Assembly (NCBI GenBank): GCA_951799445.1
Contig: OX637289.1
Span: 6,911,321-6,975,320 of the forward strand
Source: Pseudisothecium myosuroides
Taxonomy: Eukaryota > Streptophyta > Bryopsida > Hypnales > Lembophyllaceae
Length of the DNA: 64,000 bases
Direction of reading: 5' to 3'
In this document: positions 34,352 to 48,194 of the stretch, in pieces
Numbering within the stretch: position 1 is the stretch's first letter
How the letters are laid out: each line of letters begins with the position of its first letter
Notes under the pieces: model-generated
Told to the model about the DNA's origin: nothing
The model's input: the letters and a program-made list of their open reading frames with translations, nothing else
Database searches by the model: none
Program-made: the position numbers and the translations under genes

Positions 34352-35267
34352 TTAACCCCTAAAGGACCAAAGAGCCCACTTTGGGCTTTTTGAGAACTCG
34401 GACAGGCTCTATTGACTTCATAATTTGAAATTTTTGCATGAAATTTTTAAAATGGATGCTACTCATCATAATCTACATGTGAAGCTTTGTTTCATGTCAT
34501 TCCAATAAGTAATGCAAAAGTTAGAAGTTTTTTTTCAATTTCAATGTCAAACCAGGTAGCAAAAAATATATTCAAAAAATATAAAAAATAATTTTTAGGA
34601 ATTTTGTAGATTGAACCCTATTCAAAAAAAAATTGAACCACTCAATTCCAAATAATGAGGTAAAAGTTATGAGGAGTTTTATTTTGCAGGCAATGAAGGT
34701 AGAAAAAATATATAAAGTCATCTTTTGCTCTCAATTTCAAAAAAATTCAAATGAATGAAAATAAAGGATACTAATTTTCTATTCAAACATTCTCACCATT
34801 TGAATTAAAATTTCTCAAATTCTTCCAAAAGTTATTAGCATATTAGTTTTATCTTTCATTTAGTAATACCTTTCACTTTACAATTTTTTTAATAAAAATG
34901 AATACAAAAGTTTTTTTGATTAAAATTTTTTACGTATGTTTTTGACCCATTTTCCTACATATTTTCTAAAATGCACAAGTAATAGGACATACTTGTTTTT
35001 TTCTAAAAAATGTTGAAAGACAAAACTTCACCTTTTGGAAGGACTAGAAAAGCTTACATTTTGAAGTTTAGGCACATTGATCTTGCAATTGGTGGGGATA
35101 TTTATTCTAAAATTTTGGGACAATGTACTTGTGCAAGTTAACCAAAGGATCCTATGGTTGAATATGTTAAAAAACAAATATCAATGAAGATTTTGACCTT
35201 GCTTTGGGGACGAGTATTTTGAAGCAGTTTTGGACTTCTAAACATGTTGGTCCTTTAGCGGGGTTAA
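34352..35267 (+). mobile_element. TTAA-flanked element, about 916 bp
   Basis: TTAACCCCTAAAGGACC at the left and GGTCCTTTAGCGGGGTTAA at the right; the right repeat has a 2-base insertion. Subterminal AGAGCCCACTTTGGGCTTTT is a small hairpin. Non-coding. Confidence 0.7.
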
Positions 35268-35565
35268 AGCATTACATGAGCATGTACGGGATGCTCAAGC
35301 ATGGCTCGCCCTTCTATTCATTTATGATTACTCATATGATCAATTTTTCATCAAGCAATAGCAAAGCAATGGATCATCCATTCCAATATTGCCTTGCTTC
35401 AAAGTTTCAAGTTGTTTTGGCTCTTGGTTCAATTGTAATTCAAAATTTTATTTGGACCTTCATATTATTGTTCTAAATATGGACACAAATATTTTATAAA
35501 TTCATTTAATCCTAAATGACTAAGGATATTGGATATAACTTGGATAAGCTTGGTATATGACCCCG

Positions 35566-36063
35566 GGTACGCAACTCCCATATTACATGGCCCAACTTAT
35601 AATGCATTTTAGTCCAATCTCAAGGGATATAATTTATTTTAATGTTGAAAATTCTTGTAGCTCTTTGAATAAGGAACCCAAAAATGTAATTATATACATG
35701 AAATGTATATTCTTTGAGGACAATAATAGCATTAAAAACCTAATCATATGCATTTTTTTAATACATGTATTATAGGACAAGCTACCCAACTTTTGGAGCT
35801 TTTTAATAAAAAATTAATTTTAATTGGAGGTACTTCTTGTATGGAATTTAAAAAGCTATGCATAGATGTTTCAATTCTTCATATATATTGTGACGCTTTT
35901 TTCTAGTATGTATGCAACCCCACATTTTCTACATTTATTTATTTTTTAATTTGGTCTTCACCTAACTTTTTGATCTTTTTAATTTGATATAATTTTTACA
36001 AAGCCGTCCTCTAAGCAATTTTAATGGCAATGACCCCTGTATATAATACACAAGTTGCGTACC
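35566..36063. mobile_element. MITE with GGTACGCAACT ends
   Basis: GGTACGCAACT at 35566-35576 pairs with AGTTGCGTACC at 36053-36063. The 498-bp interior is AT-rich and non-coding. No target duplication was established. Confidence 0.5.
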
Positions 36064-36177
36064 TAGGTATATGACTTCATTAACTTTTTTCAAGTTCACA
36101 TAAGATAAAAGAAATATGATTTTTAGAAATTATCCATACAATAAACACAAAACATTTGTTATAGAACTTTGTCAAGG

Positions 36178-36725
36178 CAATTTAGAGGTACACGACTTTG
36201 AGAATTTACCAAGTTCACAATTTTCAGTATTAATATTTCAATTTTTGTATAATTTGCTGAAACTAACTCAAAATTTCTTATTATATATGTTCAAACTAGT
36301 AAGGTAAAGTAATCCTTTGATACAATGGAGATTCACAAGTTTTGCAAATTAAAGTATCCAATCAATAACTTTTACGGTTCCTATAGAAATAAAAAATACA
36401 CATAACCGTTTTGTAAAACTCATATCTCTAGCTAAATATTCATCTCTTTCTCAAGTTCGAAACCATACGTGTAGGTCAATTTCATAAATAACTCGGGAAA
36501 ATTTGGAAAATGTCAAAAACTTTAAAAATTGCATAACTAATTTCTAAAAATCTAAAAAAATTTCATTGTTGCTAATTCTGAATATCCAAAAATTATTCTT
36601 GAGAAAATTTAGAAAAAAGAACACATTTACACATGAATAGAAAAAATCAATTCAAAATTAGGAGTGTCTAAAAATTAAAAAAAACAAAATGTTGAAAGTG
36701 AAAAAATCGTGTACCTCTAAATTGT
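36178..36725. mobile_element. MITE with CAATTTAGAGGTACACGA ends
   Basis: An 18-bp perfect inverted repeat, CAATTTAGAGGTACACGA at 36178-36195 and its complement at 36708-36725. A further inverted pair just inside and beyond (GTAGGTCAATTT near 36472; AATTGACCTACG near 36769) suggests two overlapping or nested elements. Confidence 0.6.
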
Positions 36726-38416
36726 CGAACTACAAAAAGAACATTGTTTTGTTAGCAAAGTGCCGAAATTGACCTACGCGTACGGTAGCTAGAGTCACTT
36801 TTAGGTACATCTCAAAACATCCTCAAAATAAAACCGAGGCAAGTTGTAGATTCAATGGAGTCACTGAAATTGAACTTCCTACAAGATTCAGAAACTGAAA
36901 ATTCAATCCTACAAAAAATTTTCATACTAACACTCGACCTCAGGGTCTCACTTGTTGCTCATGAGATGGCTCAGTAAGGGGTTGCGAATGCACGGTGCAT
37001 GGATGGACAGTGCAAAAAATTGCCTATTATAGGGTTATGTAGATCTTGGAAATTTCTTGGAAATTTCTTGGCCAATTACAGCCCTTGTACATTCAACCAC
37101 ACCGACAAAACTGCAATCATTCCTTACAACAATTAAGGTTTGTACACCTATAATCATCACCAATACAACTGAGCATGGTTACTATTATGAAACATTATTT
37201 ATTTTTATTGGATCTTTATTGGCAAGTGATAGAGTACTCCAACACACTTTAGTATGCATTATTTGAAGTTGGGAACACTATATCAATAAGTTATGACTTT
37301 TGAAGTATTGTCTTGAAGTGTATCAAAAACCATCATTCTTTAGAGACTCATGTTTTATTTGGGTATATTCTATATAATCAATATCTAAATTTTTGGAACA
37401 CTTTTTGGTTCAAATGTAAATATTGCATTTTGGACAATGTTGACTATGGATGTGAGGTCCGATATGTATACCAAAAATGCCCCCTGCCCAATTTAGATGC
37501 TACCGATGGAACCCAACTACACCTTTACATTTTAACCCATAAACAACGCCATAGCCATTTTGTGGTCAATGAATGAGAGAGAATCCTTGTGTGTAGGACA
37601 TAACTGCAATTGTTCTTCCTCGGAATTTTGTGTAGAAAGGGGAGATCATGAATAGTAGTTTGACCTCCATTGAGCACTTCTGGTTTTTTGAAAGTAGATG
37701 ATGCCATATAGTGCCGAAAAGGATGATTTCCACAATCATCAAACCGATATTCAAGGGTTAATGTAGTTAAAATAGTACAAGAGTTGAATTGGAGTTGAAA
37801 GTGGTAGAATTGGATTGAATAGTCACTATTTTATAACTTCAAAAAACACCTCCATACGGATGAGACACATGGACAAAGGTTCCTTCATTTGAAGGGACAC
37901 TTTCAAATTACCATTGCATCCATGTAAAACATCCACATGGACAAGAAGAGTCCCCTTGAGGGACAACAATGGAAAGCTATATGTTTTTGCTTTGACCAAC
38001 CATAATGTGTATTTTTGTACTGACAAATGAGTTTATGAAAATAAATGTGAAAAACTCTCAAGTTTGCCATTCCATTGCAACAGAAATTGTGAAACTCATA
38101 GTCTAAATATGTGCAGTGACCAAAGGGTACACAATGGGTACACGTACCCTACAAACCTTAATTGCATCAGAAATTATTTCTTGAAATGGTCATATCATTT
38201 AAAAAGTGATTTATCATCAAATCTTCATCCCGCACATCCATTAACAAAAAGCAATAGCAGCTCAAGAGTAGACTGTTAACTTTCCAACTGTCTAAGCGAT
38301 CCGATATCGATGAACTCAATAGCGTGGATGACCCAAATAAAAAACTAAACCAACAAGTTGTTTTCTGATAATTGATCAGAAATCACGAAGCAGGGAAAAT
38401 CCATAAGGAGTAACGG
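36726..38416. other. Spacer, no gene seen
   Basis: 37190-37770 resembles parts of 960-1190 and 32240-32330, for example the run 'ttattggatctt' followed by 'ccaacacactttag', so it is probably an old repeat. 38040-38416 may include the 3' UTR of the PRMT gene. Confidence 0.35.
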
Positions 38417-41400
38417 TCACGAGGAGGCCCAAAAGTTCTGCTGTTGAAACTGTTGCGTAGGCTCAGGTACGTACTGCGGAATTTGTGTACCATTCTGAAC
38501 TGAAAACTGTTGGCTTTGGAGAAGATCTTGGGAATTGACATCCCCACTTTCTGTGGAGAGAGGCTGCTGCATCATGACTGTTGAATTTTGCGGAGTAGGA
38601 AAGGCTTCAACCTACGTGGAAAGAATGTGTTCAAAAGTGGTACACAATAAAACACACAACATGCAGTAGGCAACACACGAACTTCTTAGAACGTTTCACT
38701 AAAGCAGCAAAGAAGAGAAAACCTGCTGCGTTTGTTGTTCTTGTTGGGACCACGCATACGCAGGACTCTGAGTCATCCGATAATAGGGTTCTTTCAAATC
38801 TAACTTTGCTGTAGAAGTTTGAAGCACTCCAACACGATTTGAGCCTGGCACCATAGAGGAGGCTGCATTTGTCCAACATCATAACCGTGAGCATCACTGT
38901 TCCGAGCTTTGAATGAGAATACGAACACAAATAAATACTGAAATCTGCAAATGATCTTGGACCAATATGTACAGGTTCGGCTGAAGTTTACAGAACGATA
39001 AACGATGCACAAAGAGCAAGGCTGGCTACCAAATTTGAAACGTACCTGACATACTAAGGTGAATCGTATAGCTTTGAGAACTATGTGCAATCAAATGAAG
39101 GCGACCAGTAATGGGTTGGCCAGCCAGCACATAGAGTGGTTGTGAAAGCACACATCGAATCTGGTACCAATGCGTGGTGGGAGACCCAGGAGCCGTAGTA
39201 AGCCAGCTCTGGACAGTGCTGTTAACAAATTGAAAGAAGAGATTACGCCCAAAACCAGTACGACTCTCAATGGGACTGAAATGCATGCTACAACTAGAAC
39301 ACAAAATCTCTTGTTTACCTAGGCAAGGTTTCCATAGACAATGAAGAAGTATTGAGGCTTCTACATATGAACTAAAATATGAGATGTATGTGCTAGCTGA
39401 TTTTTTTATAAGTAACTGAGAGATCCTAGTTCAATGAATGTAGAGCATTAGATCATAACAAAAAGAAATATCAAGATGATCAACATTAGAGAAGTCCTAC
39501 CTGCCATCAAATAGAACATCAAACCAACATGCCAAACCATGAACACGTGCAGCAACTGCTGACTTGAACTCTAAAGGAACATCAATTTCGTACAGATCCT
39601 CCTCCTGTCAGATACCATCATGTGTGTCAGTGAAATACCTCCAATTGATCTACTCATGGTTGTCAATAAGAGAAAAGTAAGGTAACTACACCTAAAAATG
39701 GACCACTCCTCAAAATTGACCCTATTTTTGAAGGGAAAATGAATTGGGAGGATACCCAAAATGGTGCACATTACAAAAACAAGTGTAAGATGGAGTTAAG
39801 GCCCATTTTGAGTAGTGTGCAGCTCTATTAATAGTAATGTGGAGGTGGCAACCTCAAAAGTGGTCCATTTTGGGTACACTTTCTATTGGTTTTACTTCTT
39901 CTCTATGACATCTTATAATACTACTAGTGTCATTTCTTCATGTGCATCAAATGGATTTTGGCATCACCTAGATGACACTTTTAGCACCCTACACCTTGTA
40001 TCTTTGAAAATTTGTAACTAATTCACAATGAGTCCAAAAATCATGGAACCACTTGCATTTTGATTCATAGTCCTTCACCTATATACACAAATTGTTGTTC
40101 ATTTTCTAGAGCATATTGGTCATGCCACAGAACTTAACTGTACTATTGTAGTTACCTTATACGTTTTGATTGACCCTCAATTAGAAAGTAAAGGTATATT
40201 CCCCACAACATTGATATACGGAGTTTAGCTTGGTTCAGAGTGCAGAGAGCTTCTCGTCTCTTTTATTTAAGAGCATAACAATGCAACAAGACACAAAACA
40301 AACTACTGGTCCAGGAAGCCCAACAATGCAGAAAAGAAAGAAGATGTAGATACCTGGGCAGTTAGAAAGTCAATATTGTGGATGATAGGTTGTGCTATGA
40401 GTAATCTTGGATCAAATGCATCTACCACAGGCTGCACCGACACATGAGAACTTAGAAATATGTACCAGAGAATATCACAGCAGAAACATACACATTCCTG
40501 ATTATCTTCAGAACGTACCATCAGACTTTACTAGCCCAGGTCTTGAGATAATCCTGGAACAAAGCAGAGAAAGGAGGGGAGGTGAGAAATAGTAGACAAA
40601 ACAAATACGTATACTGTCTCAGACACACAAAAGACTTGTGTCTCGACTCTACGGATGCTCCATATGTATGCACCTGCGAGAAATACCCTTGGAAGGCAGT
40701 GTCACGCAAGGGGGTGAGATCCACCCCATAATAGCCCTGTTGCTGCCAGAACAACGCCTGCAACGACAACAAATTGGTCCACCTAGGTAAACATCACATG
40801 AAGCTAAAGTGAAACTTCAGTACAGAGCTTTCAAATAGTTATTAAAGATATTATCGAACATGTCACAAACTCAAAGTCATCCTCATTTTTACTAGCAAAT
40901 GCACCCATCTCTTTTGCTAGCCCATGCAACAATCTTCAACTGCTAATGTTCAATCCTGCACCTCCGGTGAAAGTACCCAATGCCTCCTCGTTCATTTCAG
41001 CTCCTACAGTTTCGATAATTAGCAAATGAGCTTTAAAATTTTAATAAAACATCCCCACGCTCATCTATTAGCCTCATAACTGACAATAAATCCATGAACC
41101 ATGCAGAACTCAACAGGCCACAACCCCAAATCCAGAAAAGTCACCTTGTTTGCAATTTCACCATACAAATATTCGTCGCTGAAAGGAGCCATGTGTATCC
41201 TGCAAGCAATACCAAGAAAATAACATAATGAGACAAAAGAAAAATCTGTCCAATTTGAACGTCAAAACGAAACTCATAGAAGTCCAGGATGACTTGCGAT
41301 TCCATGAGCATCAACAGAATCAATCTAGTTCCCCCAACATTGTACAACGTTAAGAAATCAGCACTCACCTTCCTCTGGAGGGGAACATTTTACCATTTGG

Positions 41401-44400
41401 CACTAGGAATCGATCACGAGCAATAATATACGATTCTAACATCCGCTCATTCACCAACAGTGTGCCTGCACAAAGACATCCAAAGACGCCATCACTACAA
41501 TAGCATAAACGTTGAATGCAAACTCATACTGGATCGCTTGGTAGTCCGACCCTCGCCTAGGGGTTCTAAGAAGCTATGGGAAACACACGACTTCCTCACA
41601 ACCAGAGAGCTATGCTCTGTTCAACTAAACAGAAACTAAGATTCGCATATTACTGGCCGTAGAGAAGCAATTAGTACACGACGTGCAGAAGACTAAATCA
41701 AGTATGTATATTTGTGCACTTGACTGCAGCTTATGTCACCTAAATTGAGCTTCAACTTTTAATGAAACCCTCCAATCTCTCTAACCAGGAGTAAATCACC
41801 CCAAAATGCAAAAGTGGCAGGTTAAAAACACGGGAGAAAATTCACTCAAACAAAAACTCCTCCCCCAATGTGCCACGAACGAATTCTACGGGGTCAACAA
41901 CTTTTCTTAATGGTACCATTCTTCACTTGAGAGTAAAATTTGCTTAACGCAAACCACCATGGCTAAGCTCTCACCCATGGGCTCTGAAATTAGAATGTCT
42001 GCTTTCTCTGGCAGCTCAACCTCCTCAACTTTGCCATGGATGACCTGCAAGAAGATCATGCCTCTCAACCCTACCGCACTAAATAAAGTTTATTTTACAA
42101 AAAAAGTCTTTCATGAAACACTACTAAGCTAAATCCACCAATCAAGAAAAATGGTATCATAATTGACAAAAAACATAAAATTTCTCACTGTCTTGCAGTT
42201 TCCAAAGCATGGAGAGCGCCAAATTAATACCCAATCTCTCTAGCCATAGGCATTTGCTACAACGGAAGCACTGAAGGAAAAGCTTTCAAATCTAGACTAT
42301 TCCGAGGCAAAATAAAACAATAATTATTCAAGATGATTATGTAGTCACCGTTGCCAAACTTGGATCACTTCAACAATAAAATCAGGCAGTCAAATGTTCT
42401 CAATGCAGAGTACAGTCACTTGAAGCATCGCTAAACAATGGCACCTAGGACAATGACGGACAACTGGACTGAGGACCCAAAAGAGCTCATGGAAGAGACC
42501 TACTAGTAAAATTCAACAACCAGAAAGAAAAACAGTAGTGATACCCAGTAGTACTAGGAATCTTGAGTTATGAATCATACAGTTATGCGTTGGCCCAAAG
42601 GATGATTCCCGGCAATAAGTTTGCGTGCATATTCTGCCATGCCTGAGGCCTCAATGGCATATACATGCTTCGCACCTGCCTGTGCAGCAGCACAAAAAAT
42701 AACACAGAAGTCAGATACGAATTCAGCGAGATTGCACGTTCTCACCGCAAGGAGTAAAATTCAAACCCTAGCAGACAATTTCAAAGTTAGGATCACTATT
42801 AAATAGAGAGCATCAAACCCTCTGGAACAAGCCTGAGGCACTTGCGCTTGGTGCACTACCACTACAAAAAATAACATAAACGGGAATGACATCACTATCT
42901 TTCGAATTCTATAATTGCATCCACAAAAAGAGTTACCATTACTTGAATTTACAAATATGATTTACTTGTACCAATTTCATTGCCTAAGCTTATTGAAGAT
43001 TAACTTAGAAATCCACAGATAGAAAAAATCTACGGATAGTCGAAAGCTTATACTTGCCTGAGCTGCAAAAAGTGACAGGATGCCACTGCCCGCTCCAACA
43101 TCAACCACAACTTTGCCATGAAAGTCTCCATGATTTTCAATCACAGCTGCATAGTATGTGCCTGGTCCCGAATTCCAAAATCAAAGGACCGAAATGTCAA
43201 AGAATGACTCATTCATTTGCAAATGATTTCAAGTATCTTAATTAGAAGGCACAAAAAATCAAAATCGACGAATACAATTTACATTCAAATAACTTAACAG
43301 CCTCCATCGAAAGAATGCCAAAATGTTTTAAAACGGCGAAATCAGTGAGAGAATGCATGCACGACAAACCACACCTGTTCGAACATAGTCCTGCATCATA
43401 TTTTGTTGATGTAACAGCTGCCCATAGTAATGAAAGTACATTTTGGCGGACGATGGCTCAATCTTGTTCTCAAACTTGTTCTCCGCCAATACGGAGATAT
43501 CACTAGAATTCATCTCATCTGCACGGTATCAAATAGCTTGTATTACAACTCAAGCTACAGAACATGAGTTATAACAATATACACTCAAGACATTAATTAC
43601 TTGCCTGATAACCAACAAATCGGACGGGTGAACAGCTTTACTTGAACCCCACTCCTGCAGCAGAGAGAGTCGTAAAACAATGCAAACAGATATATTTTGC
43701 TACATATGCAAGATATATATTACTGGGATGTGAGTTCAAGAGATAGAACCTGGCTTCGTGGCATTATCCTTGTACTCCTGAACTGCAGAATAAAAAGTGT
43801 CGTTCGCTTTCTGCAAACTGAACTGTAGTCCAAAAGACATCATCTGCAGAAAAGACACAGATCCTTGTATAAGTTATTATGAAGAGACACATCGATCTTC
43901 AGCAACGACGTCACAAATGAATCCGGGCGGGACAAGAATGACTACAATACAGTAGTTAATCAGAAGTAGAAAATTAATCACTACTTGGCGAGTCGGAGAA
44001 GACTAGAACTAATGAATCACCGCCATCCAAATTACATCAACGATGCTAATGATCAGACTTATGATGTTGTAGAAAATACAGATTAAAATTTTAAAAAATA
44101 GAACGGTGTTAATGCTGTAGTCAGACACCATGTACTAGTAAGTTAGTATGTACTAGTAAGTTACAGGTATACCTGGGAAGGTCCTTCCTTTTGATTTGAA
44201 CCTTCGACTGCCCACATTTGAAGCTTCGGCCCTACTTTCACGATCTGCGGACAAAAAAAACGTCCGTCAACTTACATTACTTACAAGTACAAACTCTCCG
44301 GATAGAGTTTGTCTTTTAAAATGATCAGGATCGTAATCTTTAGAGCAGCATCTGCGACATCATTTGAAATTAGGCAGTTTACGACTTGAAATATACGCGT

Positions 44401-44977
44401 ACTAAGATGTTCATCTTTTCCACTGTCCTAATCCATCGCACGAAACCCACTTGGTTTTGAAAACATTCATTGGATACAATTCCTTTCAAAAGGTAAGAGA
44501 AATTCTTGAAGTGAATTGCAGGACCATCCTTCTGCGACTGGATGATGTATAGGCTTCTGTGGAGGCATAGGAATGGCCGAGAGAATACTGGAACAATCAA
44601 TTGGTTAGTAGAGAATGTAGGCGGAAAGGTTAGAGCCAAAAAAGGTATCTATGAGGCACAAACGTCTCTTTAAGGCACCTTGTAGAGGATGGAATGCAGG
44701 CTCTTTCCGGATGATGACCAGGCAGAACGAATTAACTAACCTGTGTCAGACGCAAATAGCACCTCTTAAAAAGCTCCGCCTTCTCGCTTGCAGCCAAAGG
44801 TTGCGGAATTCGGAAAAGATCCACAAACGCTCCTTGTCGGTCCTTCTTCAAGACAGCAGAAACGGAAATAGGTCTACCAAAGGTCGGCCACACTTCCGAT
44901 GTCCCATCTATGACCATCTCGGTCAATGGAAAAATCGACATACCATTGAACGTCGGCGAGTCCGTTGAGTCTTCCAT
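38417..44977 (-). CDS. PRMT4: Protein arginine methyltransferase 4 (CARM1-type, class I PRMT)
   Basis: Fifteen exons: 44741-44977, 44173-44244, 43750-43843, 43375-43518, 43058-43161, 42581-42679, 41975-42044, 41369-41465, 41145-41199, 40674-40757, 40354-40431, 39501-39604, 39046-39218, 38723-38862 and 38417-38611. All junctions keep phase and give 581 residues. The enzyme transfers methyl from S-adenosylmethionine to arginine of histone H3 and other proteins, yielding asymmetric dimethylarginine, in nucleus and cytosol. An N-terminal PH-like region is followed by the SAM motif VDVGAGSG (202-209), acidic AIEAS (Glu227), the double-E loop SEPMGTLLVNE (Glu271, Glu280) and THW (428-430) in the beta-barrel. 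The C-terminal tail from about 500 is Gln-rich. The conserved block [20 protein letters not shown] begins exon-4 homology with plant PRMT4. Intron 5 uses a GC donor (CAG/GCAAGT). Start at 44977 is the first ATG of an open exon. Confidence 0.95.
43625..43676 (-). other. Possible cryptic or alternative exon in PRMT4 intron 3
   Basis: A pyrimidine tract and CTGCAG acceptor precede 52 bp that end in a GC-type donor, CAG/GCAAGT, inside the intron between exons 3 and 4. Exon 3 joins exon 4 in frame without it (split Asp codon). Including it shifts the frame and meets TAA within six codons. It could be a decoy or a nonsense-mediated-decay switch; RNA evidence would be needed. Confidence 0.3.
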
Positions 44978-46018
44978 CCTTTTATACTTGCGTCAAAGCT
45001 CGCCAAAACGGCCTAAAGATCTAGCACCGATGCCAAAACAGACTGTTCAGTTCCCAACAATTTGATTCCACAACAAAATATTGTTCTTCCCAAACATTAT
45101 CCAGCCCTAAACAGAGAGAGACTACACCACCTTCTCAACCGCATTTCACATTCCTCTCTCACGTCCGTCACCTCAAACGAGCCAAAAAAAAAGCGTAGAG
45201 AAATCTCCAAAGCCAGAAGCTTTCCTCACATCAATCTCACTCCAGTAGACTCTAAACCCAAATTACCCACAAATGCAGAGCAGCATGTTCAAACAGATTG
45301 CTTCGCTTCACAAATGAAAATCCTCCTCAAACCCTAATCCTCACCTCACCACCGACACGCCGCAAAAGCGCTACCAAAGTCACAACTAAGACTTTTAGCC
45401 TTGAAAACTAACTCTGAAGCTGCATCGCGAGCAAGAGCACTCTCTCCAAGCACATTCAAACTACTAAAAAACACATTCTCTCCGAAATTATTCCGAACTG
45501 CTCACAAAATGTACCGAAATGACTCAAAAGAGACGCAGAAAAACAACACTGAAAAACTCCAAGTGGTGTCCGAAAACAGGAAGAACAGCAAGACGAGCGG
45601 AAGGTACCGGCGTGATCGAAAGTGCAGGATTGCGAAGCGGGAATTGGAATTTCGGATCACAGCAGCGTCAGAGGACGTTCATAACTCCGGGGCTTGTCTG
45701 AAATATCTTGTGTAAAATCTATGTACGATCTAGAGTTTTGGAGATATTTATTTCATGTACCGAGAAGCTTCATAATAGGAGATCTTGGGGGGCTCGAGAT
45801 TCCTCACTGCAAAAATTCGCAAGGCGAATTTGATAGCATGAGCCTGTAAGCTTACTGTAGTTCATATACTGTATTTTATCTTACTACTGAAGTTACTACT
45901 GAAGTTTACTGAAGATACTACTGAAGTTACTGTTCTCTCCAATCAAAGGTAAGGCCGCCATATGAACAGTGTTCACATAACCTTACCCGACCCGTACTCA
46001 AGTTACTGTATTTATTTA
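44978..46018. other. Upstream region of PRMT4; no confident gene
   Basis: Single-copy-looking sequence. Two plus-strand open frames (45062-45337 and 45401-45715) are rich in Lys and Arg but have no recognisable domain and no splice context I could support. A divergent gene sharing this promoter remains possible. 45890-45940 holds a short tandem of ACTGAAG(T)TACT units. Confidence 0.35.
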
Positions 46019-46906
46019 TTAACCCTTTAGTGACCGGTCGACCACTTTTTGGTTGATTTTTGGACTCTTAGTCTAATATTGTTCAAAATACATTTGATCA
46101 CAAAAATCTCAAAGAGGAACACAATTAGAATGTCTTTGTGCGCTTCAAACAAAACCAATTTAAAGAGAATTGGAGCATTGATGAATTAGCTATGAGGTTG
46201 CAAACTCAAATAGCCTGGACCTTTAAATGGGAAGTGTTCAACAAAAATACAAAAAAATATCAACCAAATTGTGAGATTTTTTTGTAACTTAATGTCTTGA
46301 CAAGGTATAAATGTTGCTTTATAATCTCATGAATGCCCAAAGTAAACTTATGCATTGGTATTTATGTAGCGCAAATTCTAAAGGGTCATTCAAGTCATTG
46401 ATTTTTGAAAATTAAGGAAAGCAACTCAAACTCCAACAAGGTTCTAGAAGCAAACATGATTTAGAGGTACATTTCACTTTCTTCAATGTACCAAATCTGC
46501 ACATTTTAGAAGGGTATTCATTTTGATGACCACATATGACCATTTTTTGTGAACTTCAAAAATTTGTAACTAATTTCACAAAGCTTGAAAAAATAAGAAA
46601 CGACTTGGATTAGATGCCTATTCTACTTGTCTTTTGAGGAAAATTAATTAAAAAGTATTTAAAGATGTTTCACCTCCACAAAATTCAATTTTAGCCTTTA
46701 AAAGGTTGATTTATGGACCTCCTACCTTATTTATAGCAATTTGTACCGTTGGATGAGTTTGATTTTTTGTTAGGTTGAAGAATCTCCCTTATGGAAACAC
46801 CTTGTACGGTTTGATCTAAGACTACATCTTTAGAGTGGCCACAAAATTCATTTTCTTGAAAAACTACGCCCGACCCCCAAATCAACCACGGTCACTAAAG
46901 GGTTAA
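46019..46906 (+). mobile_element. TTAA-flanked element, about 890 bp
   Basis: TTAACCCTTTAGTGACCG at the left and CGGTCACTAAAGGGTTAA at the right: an exact 14-bp inverted repeat inside TTAA. The end differs from the CCCCTAAAGG type and marks another subfamily. A stretch ending CTCCTACCTTA near 46729 resembles a family C right end. Non-coding. Confidence 0.75.
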
Positions 46907-47904
46907 GGTAAGGTAAGAACATTCCATTATGGTCTCAATTAGGAGTTTGCCCTCATGTCATTGCTGAATTTTTTTTTTTAAATTCTTGCATATAGAAAAG
47001 TGAGGGAAATGATGAGTCAGAGCAATTGAAATTATATTTTTCCATCAAAGTATGAATTTTTTGCAAATTTTTGAAGTGTGCTATCCAAAAGAGTTTCTAG
47101 AGTACCCCCCAAACCAACAAAAACTACATCTACATTGCTCATCTTACTCATCTAAAGCAATCACAATATTTTCTAACCTGGACACAACATGAAGGCCTAA
47201 AAAAATCTTTTCTTGTAATGACTGATATGCACTCAAAAGCTACATTGAACAGGAATATTAAAGGGACCAAAAAATTAAAGGGACTTATCTTGCAGTAAAT
47301 GCATGCAGAACATAACCATTGAATATATGTGCATGCACAGTGATCAGTGAACATGCATAGCCAGTGAACATGTGTAAATATTTATATAGTGTGAAATGTC
47401 AATTTATAAGTATGGGTTCCCTTAAAATCCCTATTTAGTGTAGAAGTTCTCATTGTAGTTACTAATCACTCCATTATTGTCATCCAAGACATTGATTGTG
47501 GCTAATGCATAGACGGGAAAGGAAAAAAATGTAATGGTGTCATTCCCTAGGTGTCTGTGATGGATCTTTTACCTTCATAACACTTGCCCTATTTTGTGAA
47601 TTTGCAAGGTATTCTAATATGGCATTGATAGTAATTTTAATAAAATCAATACAATATGGTTTATACTATTTTCATATTACTTTGAACAATATGATTGTCA
47701 TCCAATTTTAAAAAGGTCTTTGACTACTTGTCATCCAGTTCCTAAAAGGTCTTTGACTACTTTTCACTAAAAGTATTCAAAACTGACACTTCTAGTGCAT
47801 TGAGTATAATTAAAACACAAAAAAACAAAATTCAAACTTTCAACCATATAAGTTTGTATGAGAGTATTGTAGGAGCTTGTAAAAACATTTCAGCCCATTT
47901 GACC
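46907..47904. other. Spacer, no gene seen
   Basis: AT-rich. A repeated phrase of about 35 bp ('aaaaggtctttgactactt' and flanks) occurs twice in tandem at about 47710-47765. Nothing else with defined boundaries. Confidence 0.35.
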
Positions 47905-48194
47905 CATTAGAGGAGATTTGGGCTTCTAAGAGCCCGCGAGTTCCCAGACAATGGGAACTTTGCAGGATTGCTGCGACACTGCCGCATGGCCAGTCCGATG
48001 TGGCCAAGCGACTACCACATCATTTTTTTTTTAATTTTGAAAAAAAAAAAATTTAGTATTCTTTTAACATTTTAATAACTACTTTTTTTTTAATTTTAAA
48101 TTTTAATAACTTTTTTTTTCTGACAGCGGGGCTAGTTCCTAGCATTGGGAACAGCCTCGAAACGGTCTTCTAAACGCTCAGATCTCCTCTAATG
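47905..48194. mobile_element. Family B MITE, complete copy, 290 bp
   Basis: CATTAGAGGAGATTTGGGC at the left against GATCTCCTCTAATG at the right. An inner hairpin GGGCTTCTAAGAGCCC follows the left end. Long A and T runs fill the centre. It is closely related to 51198-51451. Confidence 0.7.

Noticed and set aside
45062..45715. Two basic plus-strand frames upstream of PRMT4 as a divergent gene
   Set aside because: No homologous domain, no supported splice link between them, and no start context to favour them; kept only as a note on the interval.
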